From Rhizobacter sp. Root1221 (GTDB taxonomy: Bacteria; Pseudomonadota; Gammaproteobacteria; Burkholderiales; Burkholderiaceae_C): a stretch of 64,000 bases of DNA. The translations under genes and the position numbers were made by a program. The DNA is taken from assembly GCF_001425785.1 (NCBI RefSeq), contig NZ_LMDI01000034.1:92663-156662 (forward strand). Direction: 5' to 3'. Position 1 is the first letter of the stretch; every line of letters starts with the position of its first letter. The notes beneath the pieces are model-generated. The model did no database searches. It saw only the letters and a program-made list of their open reading frames with translations, and was not told where the DNA came from. This document shows, in pieces, positions 25,676 to 35,535 of this stretch.

Positions 25676-27567
25676 CTACAGCGGCAGGGTGAGGCGGATC
25701 ACGGTGCCATAGCCCGGACCCGACTCCACGAGGCACTGCCCCTGCATCTGCTTGGCGCGGTGTTTCATGCTGGCCATGCCGTGGCCTCGGTCGAGCTTGC
25801 CATCGAGTTCCATGGGAATGCCCTTGCCGTTGTCCTGCACGACGAGCACGAAATCGTGTTCACGAGGGTGCACCGCACCTTGCAATGCGAGGCACCGCTG
25901 TGTTTGATGACGTTGCTGATGGCCTCGCGCAGGATGCGGGTGGTCTGCACGAACGCGCGGGCGGACAGCTGCTGCGTGAGGTCTTCGTTGGGGCTGCGCC
26001 AGTCGGCCTCGACACCGGCCTGGCCCAGCCGCAGCACTGTTTCGGCCCGCCAGTCGGCCAGCGCGTCGGCCACCGGCAGCGGCTTGCCGGTGAGGCCCTT
26101 GACCGACAGCCGCATCTCTTCGAGGGCTTCCCGCGCCAGCGACGAGATGCGCTCGGATTCGCTGGTGTGCACGATGGTGAGCAGCTTGGCACCCAGGTCG
26201 TCGTGCAGGTCGCCGGCGATGCGCTTGCGTTCCTTTTCGGTCACCTGCTCGACGCGCAATTCGGCCATCTGCGCGTAGTTGCGCTCCATCTCGGCGGTGG
26301 CCTCGGCCACGCGGCTTTCCAGCGAGTTGCGCGCGGCTTCGGCATCCTGCAAGGCGCGGCTGAACGAGCGCAGTTGCCGAGTGCCCAGCACCACGAACAC
26401 CACGGGCATGGCAAAGTGGGAGAGGTGCAGCCGCAGCGGGTCGAGCAGGTTGTGCTGCACGGCACGTTCGACCAGCAGCAGCGCGCCCATGCTGACCACC
26501 GTGATGCCCATGGGCCAGAATTCTTCCCGGCGGTGGTGCCAGATGGCGTACAGGTAGAGGCCCATCGTGGCGATGGCCTCGCACACCATCACCAGCTGCC
26601 ACGCGCTCATCACCACGAACAGCCGGTTGGGGCCGGCGAGCACCAGCGTGAGGGGCACCACGAGACACTGGAGCGTGAGACCGATCTCGAGCGTGCGCGA
26701 GCGCAGGTTCGCATAGCTGAGCATGAACTGCACGCCGAGTGCGGTGACCAGCGCCCAGCCGGCGCCCGAGAGCAGTTCCACGGTGGCGTTGTCGAACGGC
26801 AGGTCGCGTGCCAGCATGCGCATGGCCATCACGTTCCACATGAGGGTCATGAGGCCGAACCACAGCAGGTGCGGTTCGCGGCGGTTCAGCCACCCCAGGC
26901 ACAGCACCAGCAGGCCCAGCATGGTGGTGCCCACGGTGATGACTTCCAGCACCGTGAGGCTCCAGAAGCGGTCGGACGCGTATTCGGCTTCCAGCACCGC
27001 CTGCGGGCCCACCTTGACGGCCGAAAGGCCACCGGCCCGCTGGCGGGTGGACACCTTCTGCAGTGCATACCCCATCACCTTGATGTCGAGCTCGTTGGCG
27101 CCATCGCGCAGCAGCCCCGACGGCAGCGTGACGAGCTGCGGGTAGTGGCAGTTGCGGGTGACCGGCTCGGTCATGCGGCCTCCGCTGTGGATCAGGTGGC
27201 CGTTCAGGTGGACCTCGGCGTTGCTGCAGACACGTTCGATGTAGGCGGCCAGCAGGCGGTCGGGGTGGGCCGGGGCGTCGAACGTGAGGCGGTACCAGAC
27301 GGGGCCGTCGGCCTTGGGGCGGCTGGCCCACCAGTCGTCCGGCAGGCGCACCTTGGTGGCGGGCCGGTCGGCCGGGAAGCTCAGTTCGGGGCCGGCCACG
27401 GCCATGGCCGACGTGAGGATGCGCAACTCCCCCTCGAGCAGCACCGGCGGCGGGTCGGCCTGCGCCCGGCAGGGCAGGCACAGCACGACGAAGGCGCACA
27501 GCAGCAGGCCGCGCAGCAGGGCGGCCAGGCGGGAGGCGACGTGGACGGGGCTAAGGCGGGGGCGCAT
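25676..27567 (-). pseudogene. 7TMR-DISM sensor histidine kinase, disrupted by a 1-nt frameshift
   Basis: A signal peptide ([20 protein letters not shown]...) and an extracytoplasmic beta-sandwich (about 35-180) precede seven predicted membrane helices, a coiled coil, a HisKA_3 domain (RIAGDLHDDLGAKLL) and the HATPase N-box ISNVIKHSGASHCKV. Directly after the N-box the frame changes: DNGKGIPMELDG, GHGMASMKHRA and the C-terminus to TAG at 25676 are in the +1-shifted frame. The total span, 1892 nt, is one short of a multiple of three, consistent with a single missing base near 25862-25870. Real mutation or a sequencing error cannot be told apart here. The partner regulator downstream is intact. 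Confidence 0.85.
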
Positions 27568-27682
27568 GGGCGGTGATTGTGCAGGAGGCCGCCATGCAGC
27601 TGCCTTCGCAACGGGCGACAATCCGCGCCGAGCCCCTTCTTTTCGCTGGGGGGCCGCTTGCCCTGCCCAGAAAGTACGCCCT

Positions 27683-28636
27683 GTGATCCTGCGCCACGAG
27701 TTCCTGCCCCTCGACAACACCCGGCTGTCCAACCTGTGTGGCAGCGTGGACGCCCACCTGCGGGACATCGAGTCCGTGCTGAACGTCAGCATCTCGCGCC
27801 GCAACGAGTTCTTCCGGGTGGAAGGTGCCAAGGTCGCGGCCGAACGGGCCATGGCGCTGCTGCTGGCGCTGTATGCCCGCGCGGAGAAACCCATCCCGCA
27901 CGAGGACTTCCAGCTCGCGCTGATGGACACCGAACGCGGCCGCCCGCCGAAGCCCGATGGGCGCGACGCCGAACCGCAGCTGCGCACCCGGCGGGCCGAC
28001 CTGATGGGCCGCACCGACAACCAGCGCCTGTACCTGCAGAACATCCAGCACCACGACATCACCTTCGGCATCGGCCCGGCGGGCACCGGCAAGACCTTCC
28101 TGGCCGTCGCGTGCGCGGTCGATGCGCTCGAACGCAGCGCGGTGCAGCGCATCATCCTGTCGCGGCCTGCCGTGGAGGCGGGCGAGCGCCTGGGGTTCCT
28201 GCCGGGCGACCTGAGCCAGAAGGTCGATCCGTACCTGCGCCCGCTGTACGACGCGCTCTACGACCTGATGGGGTTCGACAAGGTGGGCCGGGCCTTCGAG
28301 AAGGGCCAGATCGAGATCGCGCCGCTGGCGTTCATGCGCGGCCGAACGTTGAACCACGCCTTCGTGATCCTTGACGAAGCGCAGAACACCACCCGCGAGC
28401 AGATGAAGATGTTCCTCACCCGCCTGGGGTTCGGCAGCCGGTGCGTGGTCACCGGCGACGTGAGCCAGATCGACCTGCCGCGGGGCGTCGACAGCGGCCT
28501 GATCGACGCCGAACGGGTGCTGCGCCGCGTGCGTGGCGTGGCCACCACCCGCTTCACGTCCGCCGACGTGGTGCGCCACCCGCTGGTGGCCCGCATCGTC
28601 GAGGCCTACGACATCGCGTCGAACGACCGGAGCTGA
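27683..28636 (+). CDS. phoH: PhoH-like ATPase
   Basis: 317 residues from a GTG start (no in-frame ATG at the family N-terminus). Walker A is GPAGTGKT and Walker [10 protein letters not shown]; the family blocks [17 protein letters not shown] and [12 protein letters not shown] are present. An N-terminal KH-like region (residues about 15-65) precedes the ATPase domain. YbeY follows 5 nt downstream, the widespread PhoH(YbeZ)-YbeY pairing tied to ribosome and rRNA maturation. Divergent from the sensor kinase. Confidence 0.93.
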   Translation: MILRHEFLPLDNTRLSNLCGSVDAHLRDIESVLNVSISRRNEFFRVEGAKVAAERAMALLLALYARAEKPIPHEDFQLALMDTERGRPPKPDGRDAEPQLRTRRADLMGRTDNQRLYLQNIQHHDITFGIGPAGTGKTFLAVACAVDALERSAVQRIILSRPAVEAGERLGFLPGDLSQKVDPYLRPLYDALYDLMGFDKVGRAFEKGQIEIAPLAFMRGRTLNHAFVILDEAQNTTREQMKMFLTRLGFGSRCVVTGDVSQIDLPRGVDSGLIDAERVLRRVRGVATTRFTSADVVRHPLVARIVEAYDIASNDRS

Positions 28637-28641
28637 CCCCG

Positions 28642-29088
28642 ATGGCACGCCCCGACCTCACCCTGTCGCTCCAGTTCGCCGACCCGCGCCACCGCGCGCA
28701 CCTGCCGCGCCACAAGGTGATCCGCTGGATCCGCGCGGCGCTCGAAGCGCCCGCCGAGATCACCGTGCGCATCGTCGATGCCGAGGAAGGCCAGTCGCTC
28801 AACCGCGACTTCCGCCAGAAGGACTACGCCACGAACGTGCTGACGTTCGACTACAGCCACGAACCCGTGGTGGTGGCCGACCTGATCCTGTGCGCGCCAG
28901 TCGTGGAAACCGAAGCCGGCACCGAACAGGTGACCCTCGAGGCGCACTACGCCCACCTGCTCGTGCACGGCACGCTGCACGCGCAGGGCTACGACCACGA
29001 GGAAGACGACGAGGCCCGGGCCATGGAAGCCCGCGAGACCGAGGTGCTCGCTGGGCTGGGGTTCGCCGACCCGTACAGGCCCGAGTGA
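28642..29088 (+). CDS. ybeY: Endoribonuclease YbeY (rRNA maturation factor)
   Basis: 148 residues. The zinc site H-x3-H-x5-H is intact in [12 protein letters not shown], preceded by the conserved [12 protein letters not shown] and DLILCAPVV strands. YbeY acts in 16S rRNA 3'-end maturation and ribosome quality control. It is coupled to the PhoH-like gene (5-nt gap). The lnt/corC genes that often follow in this neighbourhood are not here; the next gene, on the other strand, encodes a CorA-type transporter. Confidence 0.95.
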   Translation: MARPDLTLSLQFADPRHRAHLPRHKVIRWIRAALEAPAEITVRIVDAEEGQSLNRDFRQKDYATNVLTFDYSHEPVVVADLILCAPVVETEAGTEQVTLEAHYAHLLVHGTLHAQGYDHEEDDEARAMEARETEVLAGLGFADPYRPE

Positions 29089-29105
29089 ACCTTCCGTGGC
29101 GCGGC

Positions 29106-30224
29106 CTACGGCCGCCGGCCGGTGCTGAGGTAGCGCTTGCGCCAGAAGAACCAGCCGAGCGCGATGCCCACGAACGCCATGAAGGTGGAGGCTAGCCACA
29201 CGCCGGTGTTGCTATGGATCAGCGGCAGCGTGTCGAAGTTCATGCCGAAGAACCCGGTGACGAGGTTCAGTGGCATGAAGATGGCGGTGAGCACCGTCAG
29301 CGTGCGCATGATGTCGTTGGTGCGGTTGCTCTGCGCGGAGAAGTGCATCTGCACCGCGGCCTCGGCCGACGACTCGAGCCGGCGCACATGGGTGAGCACC
29401 CGTTCGATGTGTTCGAGCACGTCGCGCGAACGCACCCTCAGCAGCTCGCGCTCGCGGTTGGCCTGCGGCTCGGTCTCGCCGGGCCACTCGTCGAGTGCGT
29501 CGATCCACTCGACGATGGCGCTGCGCTGGTCTTCGCAGGTGTCCTCGAGCATGTGCAGCGCGTTGCGCGATTCGAGGAACACCTGCCAGCTGTCGAAGTG
29601 GCTGCGCGGGTTCAACAGCTCCTGCTGCAGGTGACCGAGCTGCTTGGTCAACAGGCGGCGCAGCTCGAGGTAGCTGTCCACCATGTGGTTGATCATGCGG
29701 AGCATCAGGTCGGCCGGCGTGGTGGGCAGGCGCAGCACGCTTGCGCGCTGCTCGGTGCGGGTGTCCACGCCCAGCGTCATCTGCTGCAGCTTGTTCGCGA
29801 AGAAGTCCCGCACCATGCAGTCGGTGGGGTGCACGGTGAGCAGCACCCGGTCGAACACCGCAAAGCCCACCGGGCTGGTGTCGATGGACGCGAGGGCCAC
29901 CTTGGCGCTCGACGGGGTGCCGGTCTGGTCGTCGAGGAACAGGCCGTTGGTGCCGGTGCCCGCGGCCAGGCGCCGGAACACCATCAGGTCGTACCACGAG
30001 GTGTAGTCGAAGTGGGACGGCAGCTGGTTGTTGAGCAGGTCGGAGATGTGCAGGTCCACGAGCTGGCCGCCCGTCCAGCGCTGCAACGCGGCCTGCAGCG
30101 TGGGGGTGTTGACCTCGAACTCGCGCCGGGCCGACCCGATCCAGAGGTAGCCGGTGGCCGGCAGCTGCGCCGGCAGTTCGTCGAGTTCCGTGAACTGGTC
30201 GGATCGGATGTGGAAGACACGCAT
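29106..30224 (-). CDS. CorA-family divalent cation transporter
   Basis: 372 residues: a long cytoplasmic alpha/beta and coiled-helix region, then two C-terminal membrane helices (about 310-330 and 343-363) separated by the selectivity motif GMN (FFGMNFDTLP). The family includes the CorA Mg2+/Co2+ channel and the Zn2+ exporter ZntB; the loop after GMN (FDTLPLIHSNTG) differs from the MPEL of classical CorA, so the ion is uncertain. It begins 8 nt after the hemB stop, indicating cotranscription with hemB. Confidence 0.88.
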   Translation of the reverse strand: MRVFHIRSDQFTELDELPAQLPATGYLWIGSARREFEVNTPTLQAALQRWTGGQLVDLHISDLLNNQLPSHFDYTSWYDLMVFRRLAAGTGTNGLFLDDQTGTPSSAKVALASIDTSPVGFAVFDRVLLTVHPTDCMVRDFFANKLQQMTLGVDTRTEQRASVLRLPTTPADLMLRMINHMVDSYLELRRLLTKQLGHLQQELLNPRSHFDSWQVFLESRNALHMLEDTCEDQRSAIVEWIDALDEWPGETEPQANRERELLRVRSRDVLEHIERVLTHVRRLESSAEAAVQMHFSAQSNRTNDIMRTLTVLTAIFMPLNLVTGFFGMNFDTLPLIHSNTGVWLASTFMAFVGIALGWFFWRKRYLSTGRRP

Positions 30225-30232
30225 GCCCGGCG

Positions 30233-31297
<1,065 letters not shown>

Positions 31298-31359
31298 TCA
31301 TAGTAGACATGTACGTGTATTCACGGGGCCTGTGGGCCGCTACAGCAGCGTCTTCATCT

Positions 31360-31490
31360 GCTAAAGTTGTCACTGAATGATAGCCGCAAGGTTGTCATTC
31401 CCTGCTTTTCCTCCCTGAGCAGGAGCCTTGCCGTGATGACAGCGATAAGGCTTTTCTGCCCCAGCCAATTGGCTGGGGCTTTTTTCTTTT
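31360..31490 (+). ncRNA. Candidate small RNA with CCUCCC loop and intrinsic terminator
   Basis: In the hemB-hemJ gap a two-tier hairpin can form: GCAAGG (31386-31391) with CCTTGC (31426-31431), enclosing CCTGC (31401-31405) with GCAGG (31419-31423). Its 13-nt loop, TTTTCCTCCCTGA, carries CCTCC, complementary to a Shine-Dalgarno sequence. About 30 nt later comes a strong Rho-independent terminator (31459-31490). No open frame or start codon with a ribosome site lies inside. This is the layout of a trans-acting sRNA; the 5' end and promoter could not be fixed, and a terminated leader of hemJ is the alternative. Confidence 0.5.
31459..31490 (+). terminator. Rho-independent terminator
   Basis: An 8-bp perfect stem, CCCCAGCC / GGCTGGGG, closes an AATT loop (31459-31478) and is followed by CTTTTTTCTTTT. 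It is the only textbook intrinsic terminator in the window, and it lies in a gap where no plus-strand protein gene ends, which implies a noncoding transcript. Confidence 0.9.
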
Positions 31491-31615
31491 CGGGCCCCGT
31501 TTTGCGTGTGCCGAAGCGCTGCTTGTGGCGGCTGCGCTGCACTTTGGGCAGCCTTCACCAAACTTTACGAACCACGTTCTCCCGCGGCGCTCCCTCCGCG
31601 CTTTCACTGTTCTTC

Positions 31616-31633
31616 GGTGAACTTTGGTTCACC
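31616..31633. promoter_or_regulatory. Short palindrome upstream of hemJ
   Basis: GGTGAA and TTCACC flank a 6-nt centre (CTTTGG), 50 nt before the hemJ ATG. It could be an operator or a leader hairpin of the hemJ mRNA. No known haem-regulator consensus was recognised. Confidence 0.35.
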
Positions 31634-31683
31634 CCGGGCGCCGCGCCGCGGCGGGCTTTTGCTGCACCGCCATAATCGCGTGG

Positions 31684-32124
31684 ATGAGCAGCCTGTACTT
31701 GTGGGTCAAAGCCCTCCACCTGATCTTCGTCGCGAGCTGGTTCGCCGGCCTGTTCTACCTTCCGCGCCTCTTCGTAAACCTCTCGATGGTGCCCGCCGAC
31801 AGCCACGCTGAACGCGAACGCCTCTTGTTGATGGCGCGCAAGCTCTACCGCTTCACGAGCATGCTGATGGTGCCCGCGCTGCTGCTTGGCCTGTGGCTCT
31901 GGCTCGGCTTCGGCATCGGCCGCGGGCCGGGCAACGGCTGGCTGCACGCCAAGCTGCTGCTGGTCGTGATGGCCATCGGTTACCACCACGCGTGCCGTTC
32001 GCTGCTGCGCAAGTTCGAGACGTTCGCGAACCAGCGCAGCGAGCGCTGGTTCCGGGTGTTCAACGAATCGGCCGTGCTGATCTTCGCGGCGACCGTCGTG
32101 CTGGTGATCGTCAAGCCGTTCTGA
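31684..32124 (+). CDS. hemJ: HemJ-type protoporphyrinogen IX oxidase
   Basis: 146 residues with four membrane helices. The N-terminus YLWVKALHLIFVASWFAGLFYLPRLFV (in pieces: WVKALH, SWFAGLFYLPRLFV) is the UPF0093/HemJ signature, with the conserved His in ALH and the Arg in LPRLF; WLHAKLLLV carries the conserved lysine. HemJ oxidises protoporphyrinogen to protoporphyrin in haem synthesis and binds haem b. It is divergent from hemB, so two haem genes flank the candidate small RNA. Confidence 0.88.
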   Translation: MSSLYLWVKALHLIFVASWFAGLFYLPRLFVNLSMVPADSHAERERLLLMARKLYRFTSMLMVPALLLGLWLWLGFGIGRGPGNGWLHAKLLLVVMAIGYHHACRSLLRKFETFANQRSERWFRVFNESAVLIFAATVVLVIVKPF

Positions 32125-32131
32125 ACGGGCC

Positions 32132-33301
32132 ATGCCACCGCGCCACCGCAGTTCCGCCGCACCGCTGGCGCTGCTGTACGCGGCACTGATCGCGTACGCG
32201 AGCCTCTCGCCGTTCACCGGCTGGAGCGTGCCGGCCGGCGTGCAATGGTTCGGGTTCGGCCACCTGCCGTGGCCCCGCTACTGGACTGCGTTCGACGTGG
32301 TGTCGAACCTGATCGGCTACATGCCGCTCGGAGCATTGCTGTTCGGCGCCGTGGTGCGCAGCGGTGGGCGCACCGCCGTGGCCGTGGCGGCCGCGGTCGC
32401 GGGCGGCGCCGCGCTGTCGTTCGTGCTCGAGAGCCTGCAGAACTACCTGCCGCAGCGGGTGCCGTCCAGCCTCGACTGGGTGCTCAACGCGGGCGGCGCC
32501 GTGCTCGGGGTGCTGCCGGCGCTGGCCATCCATGCGCTCGGCGGGCTGGCGCGATGGCAGGCCGTGCGCGACCGCTGGTTCATCGACCGCAGCGCCGGCG
32601 GCATCGCGCTGCTGCTGTTGTGGCCGCTCGGGTTGCTGTTTCCCACTCCGGTGCCCTTCGGTGTGGGCCAGGTGCTGTTCCGGCTGCAAGAACTCGTGGC
32701 CGCGGCATTGGCCGACACCCCGTGGGAAGCCTGGGCCGATGGCTGGCTCACCGCGCAGGCATCGCTCACGCCGCTGTCGCGTGCCAATGAGTGGATGCTG
32801 GTGCTGCTGGGCCTGATGTCACCGATGCTCGTGGCTTTCACCGTGGTGCCGCCCGGCTGGCGGCGCATCGTGCTGGCGGCCGGCGCGGCCGTGCTGGGAT
32901 TCGCGGCCACCACGTTGTCCACCGCGATGAACTTCGGCCCGCAGCACGCGCTGACCTGGCTCACCCCGCCCACGTTGCCCGGCCTGTTCACGGGGCTGGT
33001 GCTGGGCGTGGCGCTGTGGCGGCTGCCGCGCCGCGTGGCCGCCACGCTGGGCCTCATCACGCTGACCGCGTTGGTGCTGCGCGTGACCCAGGCACCCACC
33101 GACCCCTACTTCGCCGAAAGCCTGTTCGCGTGGGAGCAGGGGCGTTTCATCCGCTTCCACGGCGCCGCGCAATGGGTGGGCTGGCTGTGGCCCTACGCGG
33201 CGCTGGCCTACCTGTTCGGCCGTGTCACGGCACGCGAACAGCCTCCCGGTCCGCAACCCGGAAATAAGCCGGAACTGCCGGCGGGCGGCCCCAGTCCGTA
33301 G
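32132..33301 (+). CDS. VanZ-like membrane protein
   Basis: 389 residues with about ten hydrophobic helices. The VanZ-like core is at the N-terminus: DVVSNLIGYMPLGALLFG, then ESLQNYLPQRVPSSLDWVLNAGG in pieces, typical of the family (N-x-x-x-Y-x-P-L-G and R-x-P-S-x-x-D-x-x-x-N). The C-terminal half is an additional helical region without a recognised domain. Only 7 nt separate it from hemJ, so it is likely cotranscribed. The family's role (teicoplanin resistance in VanZ) is not transferable. Confidence 0.8.
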   Translation: MPPRHRSSAAPLALLYAALIAYASLSPFTGWSVPAGVQWFGFGHLPWPRYWTAFDVVSNLIGYMPLGALLFGAVVRSGGRTAVAVAAAVAGGAALSFVLESLQNYLPQRVPSSLDWVLNAGGAVLGVLPALAIHALGGLARWQAVRDRWFIDRSAGGIALLLLWPLGLLFPTPVPFGVGQVLFRLQELVAAALADTPWEAWADGWLTAQASLTPLSRANEWMLVLLGLMSPMLVAFTVVPPGWRRIVLAAGAAVLGFAATTLSTAMNFGPQHALTWLTPPTLPGLFTGLVLGVALWRLPRRVAATLGLITLTALVLRVTQAPTDPYFAESLFAWEQGRFIRFHGAAQWVGWLWPYAALAYLFGRVTAREQPPGPQPGNKPELPAGGPSP

Positions 33302-33310
33302 AATCCGGGG

Positions 33311-33637
33311 ATGACCTATTTCAAGCGTCACATCTTCTTCTGCCTGAACCAGCGGGACAACAACGAAGCCAGCTGCGGGGACCACAACCCCCAGGCCGCC
33401 TTCGACCACTGCAAGAAACTCGTCAAGAACGAGCGCCTGGCCGGGCCCGGCGGTGTGCGGGTCAACAAGTCCGGCTGCCTCGATCGGTGCGCGGGCGGTC
33501 CCGTGGCCGTGGTGTACCCCGAGGCCGTCTGGTACACCTTCGTCGACAACAGCGACATCGACGAGATCGTCGAGTCCCATCTCAAGAACGGCGTCGTCGT
33601 CGAGCGGCTCGTGCTGCCCGACTCGGTCGGCCGCTGA
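33311..33637 (+). CDS. Thioredoxin-like [2Fe-2S] ferredoxin
   Basis: 108 residues. The cysteine pattern C-x12-C ... C-x3-C (FFCLNQRDNNEASCGD and KSGCLDRCAGGP) is that of thioredoxin-fold 2Fe-2S ferredoxins. It starts 9 nt after the VanZ-like gene and ends 2 nt before the hydrolase gene, so it is part of the same transcription unit. Redox partner unknown. Only two of these cysteine pairs are present, as in the single-domain family. Confidence 0.85.
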   Translation: MTYFKRHIFFCLNQRDNNEASCGDHNPQAAFDHCKKLVKNERLAGPGGVRVNKSGCLDRCAGGPVAVVYPEAVWYTFVDNSDIDEIVESHLKNGVVVERLVLPDSVGR

Positions 33638-33639
33638 CC

Positions 33640-34251
33640 ATGCCCACCTCCCGTCGCCTCACCATGCCCGGCCCCAGCGGGGCCCTCGAAGTCGTCATCG
33701 ACACTCCCGACGGCACGCCGCGCGGCGTGGCCGTCGTGTGCCATCCGCACCCGCTGCAGGGCGGCACGCTCGACAACAAGGTGGCGGCCACGTTGGCGCG
33801 TGCCTTCGTGCAGCTCGGTTATCGCGCCGTGCGCCTGAACTTTCGCGGCGTGGGCGCCTCAGAAGGCGAGTGGGATGAAGGCCGGGGCGAGGTGGATGAC
33901 GCGCTGGCCGTGATCGCGGCACACCGGGACCCGGCGTTGCCACTGGCACTGGCCGGTTTTTCGTTCGGGGGGTTCGTGGCGTCACAAGCGGCCTCGATGC
34001 TTCCCGAAGGCCAGAAGGCCATCGGCCTCGTGCTGGTGGGCCCGTCCACGCAAAAGCAGAAGGTGCCGGCCGTGCCGGAAGGCACGCTCGTGATCCACGG
34101 CGAGGCCGACGACGTGGTGCCGCTGTCGGCCACGCTCGACTGGGCGCGGCCGCAGGCCCTGCCGGTGGTCGTGATCCCGGGCGCCGGCCATTTCTTCCAT
34201 GGGCAGCTGCCGCTGCTCAAGACCCTGGTGGTGCGCGGCTGGCCGCATTGA
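33640..34251 (+). CDS. Alpha/beta hydrolase (short, DUF-type serine hydrolase)
   Basis: 203 residues. The nucleophile elbow is GFSFGG (AGFSFGGFVAS), the acid is likely Asp in HGEADDVVPL, and the histidine is in GAGHFFHGQ. Characteristic CHPHPLQGGTLDNKV and LNFRGVGASEG blocks place it in the small YqiA/Atu1826-like hydrolase group. It lies directly after the ferredoxin gene. Substrate unknown. Confidence 0.87.
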   Translation: MPTSRRLTMPGPSGALEVVIDTPDGTPRGVAVVCHPHPLQGGTLDNKVAATLARAFVQLGYRAVRLNFRGVGASEGEWDEGRGEVDDALAVIAAHRDPALPLALAGFSFGGFVASQAASMLPEGQKAIGLVLVGPSTQKQKVPAVPEGTLVIHGEADDVVPLSATLDWARPQALPVVVIPGAGHFFHGQLPLLKTLVVRGWPH

Positions 34252-34318
34252 GCGTGCCGCCGCACCCCGTTTGCGGCCGCAAGGCTGCCCCCGATTTTTC
34301 GCTGAACTGCTCCACCTC

Positions 34319-35503
34319 ATGAAAAGAACGTTTGCCCTGCTCCTGGCCCTCTGCTTCGCCGCCGCCTCTGCCTTCGCGCAGATGCCGGCCCCGCCCGAAG
34401 TGGCCGCCAAGAGCTACATCCTGCTCGACCTGACCACCGGGCAGACGCTCGCCGAACGCGAGGCCGATGCCCCGGCCGACCCGGCGTCGCTCACGAAGCT
34501 GATGACGGCCTACGTCGTGTTCGCCGCCATCCGCGAACACAAGCTCACGCTCGAGCAGACGCTGCCGGTGTCCACCCGCGCGTGGGAAGAGCGCAAGGGC
34601 GGCGGTTCGCTGATGTTCGTGGAGCCGCGCATGACCCCGAAGGTCTCGGACCTGCTGCGCGGCATGATCGTCAACTCGGGCAACGACGCGTCGGTGGTGC
34701 TCGCCGAAGGCGTGGCCGGCACGGTCGACCAGTTCGTGGGCATGATGAACCGGCAGGCGCAGGCCTTCGGCCTGAAGAACACATCGTTCAAGAACGTCAC
34801 GGGCCTCACCGAGCCGGGCCACCAGAGCACCGCGCGTGACCTGGCCGTGACCGCGGCCCGCATCATCAGCGACTTCCCCGAGTTCTACCCCATCTACTCC
34901 ACCCGCAAGTACCGCTACGAAGGTTCGCCCGCGTCGAACGAGAACAACCGCAACGTGCTGCTGCTGCGCGACCCGAGCGTCGACGGCATGAAGACCGGCT
35001 ACACGTCGGCGGCCGGCTACTGCCTCGTGGCGTCGGCCCAGCGTGATTTCCCCAACCTGGGCGCCAACGGCAGCGCCGGCGGCAAGCGCCGCCTGCTGAG
35101 CGTGGTGCTGAACGCCGCCTCCATGGACGCCCGCGCCAACGAAAGCCAGAAGCTGCTGAACTGGGGCTTCCAGGCCTTCGACACCGTGCGCCTGTTCGAG
35201 GCCCAGCGCGCGCTGGCCACCGTGCCGGTCTGGAAGGGCAAGGCCAACGAGGCCAAGCTCGGCGCCGCCGGCGCGGTGTTCGCCAGCGTCCCGAAGGGCG
35301 AGGGCGCGAAGCTGCAGACGAAGATCGAGCGCACCGATCCGCTGGTGGCCCCGCTCGCCAAGGGCCAGAAGGTCGGCATGGTGCGTGTGACCACCGCTGG
35401 CGGTGCCAAGGTGGCCGAACGGCCGCTCGTGGTGCTCGAGGGGGTCGAAGAAGCCGGGATCCTGGGTCGGGCCTGGGATGCGCTTCGCCTCTGGATCAAG
35501 TAA
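34319..35503 (+). CDS. dacC: D-alanyl-D-alanine carboxypeptidase (PBP5/6 family)
   Basis: Trims the terminal D-Ala from peptidoglycan pentapeptides in the periplasm. 394 residues with a signal peptide ending ASAFA-Q. Penicillin-binding motifs: SLTK at 57-60, SGN in VNSGNDAS, and KTG in DGMKTGYTSAAGY. The C-terminal beta domain ends in an amphipathic helix (AWDALRLWIK) that anchors to the inner membrane. The D-amino-acid transaminase gene follows 32 nt downstream, as in other Burkholderiales. Confidence 0.94.
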   Translation: MKRTFALLLALCFAAASAFAQMPAPPEVAAKSYILLDLTTGQTLAEREADAPADPASLTKLMTAYVVFAAIREHKLTLEQTLPVSTRAWEERKGGGSLMFVEPRMTPKVSDLLRGMIVNSGNDASVVLAEGVAGTVDQFVGMMNRQAQAFGLKNTSFKNVTGLTEPGHQSTARDLAVTAARIISDFPEFYPIYSTRKYRYEGSPASNENNRNVLLLRDPSVDGMKTGYTSAAGYCLVASAQRDFPNLGANGSAGGKRRLLSVVLNAASMDARANESQKLLNWGFQAFDTVRLFEAQRALATVPVWKGKANEAKLGAAGAVFASVPKGEGAKLQTKIERTDPLVAPLAKGQKVGMVRVTTAGGAKVAERPLVVLEGVEEAGILGRAWDALRLWIK

Positions 35504-35535
35504 CCTGCAAAGTCCCACCCGTCGCCGGAGGCGCC

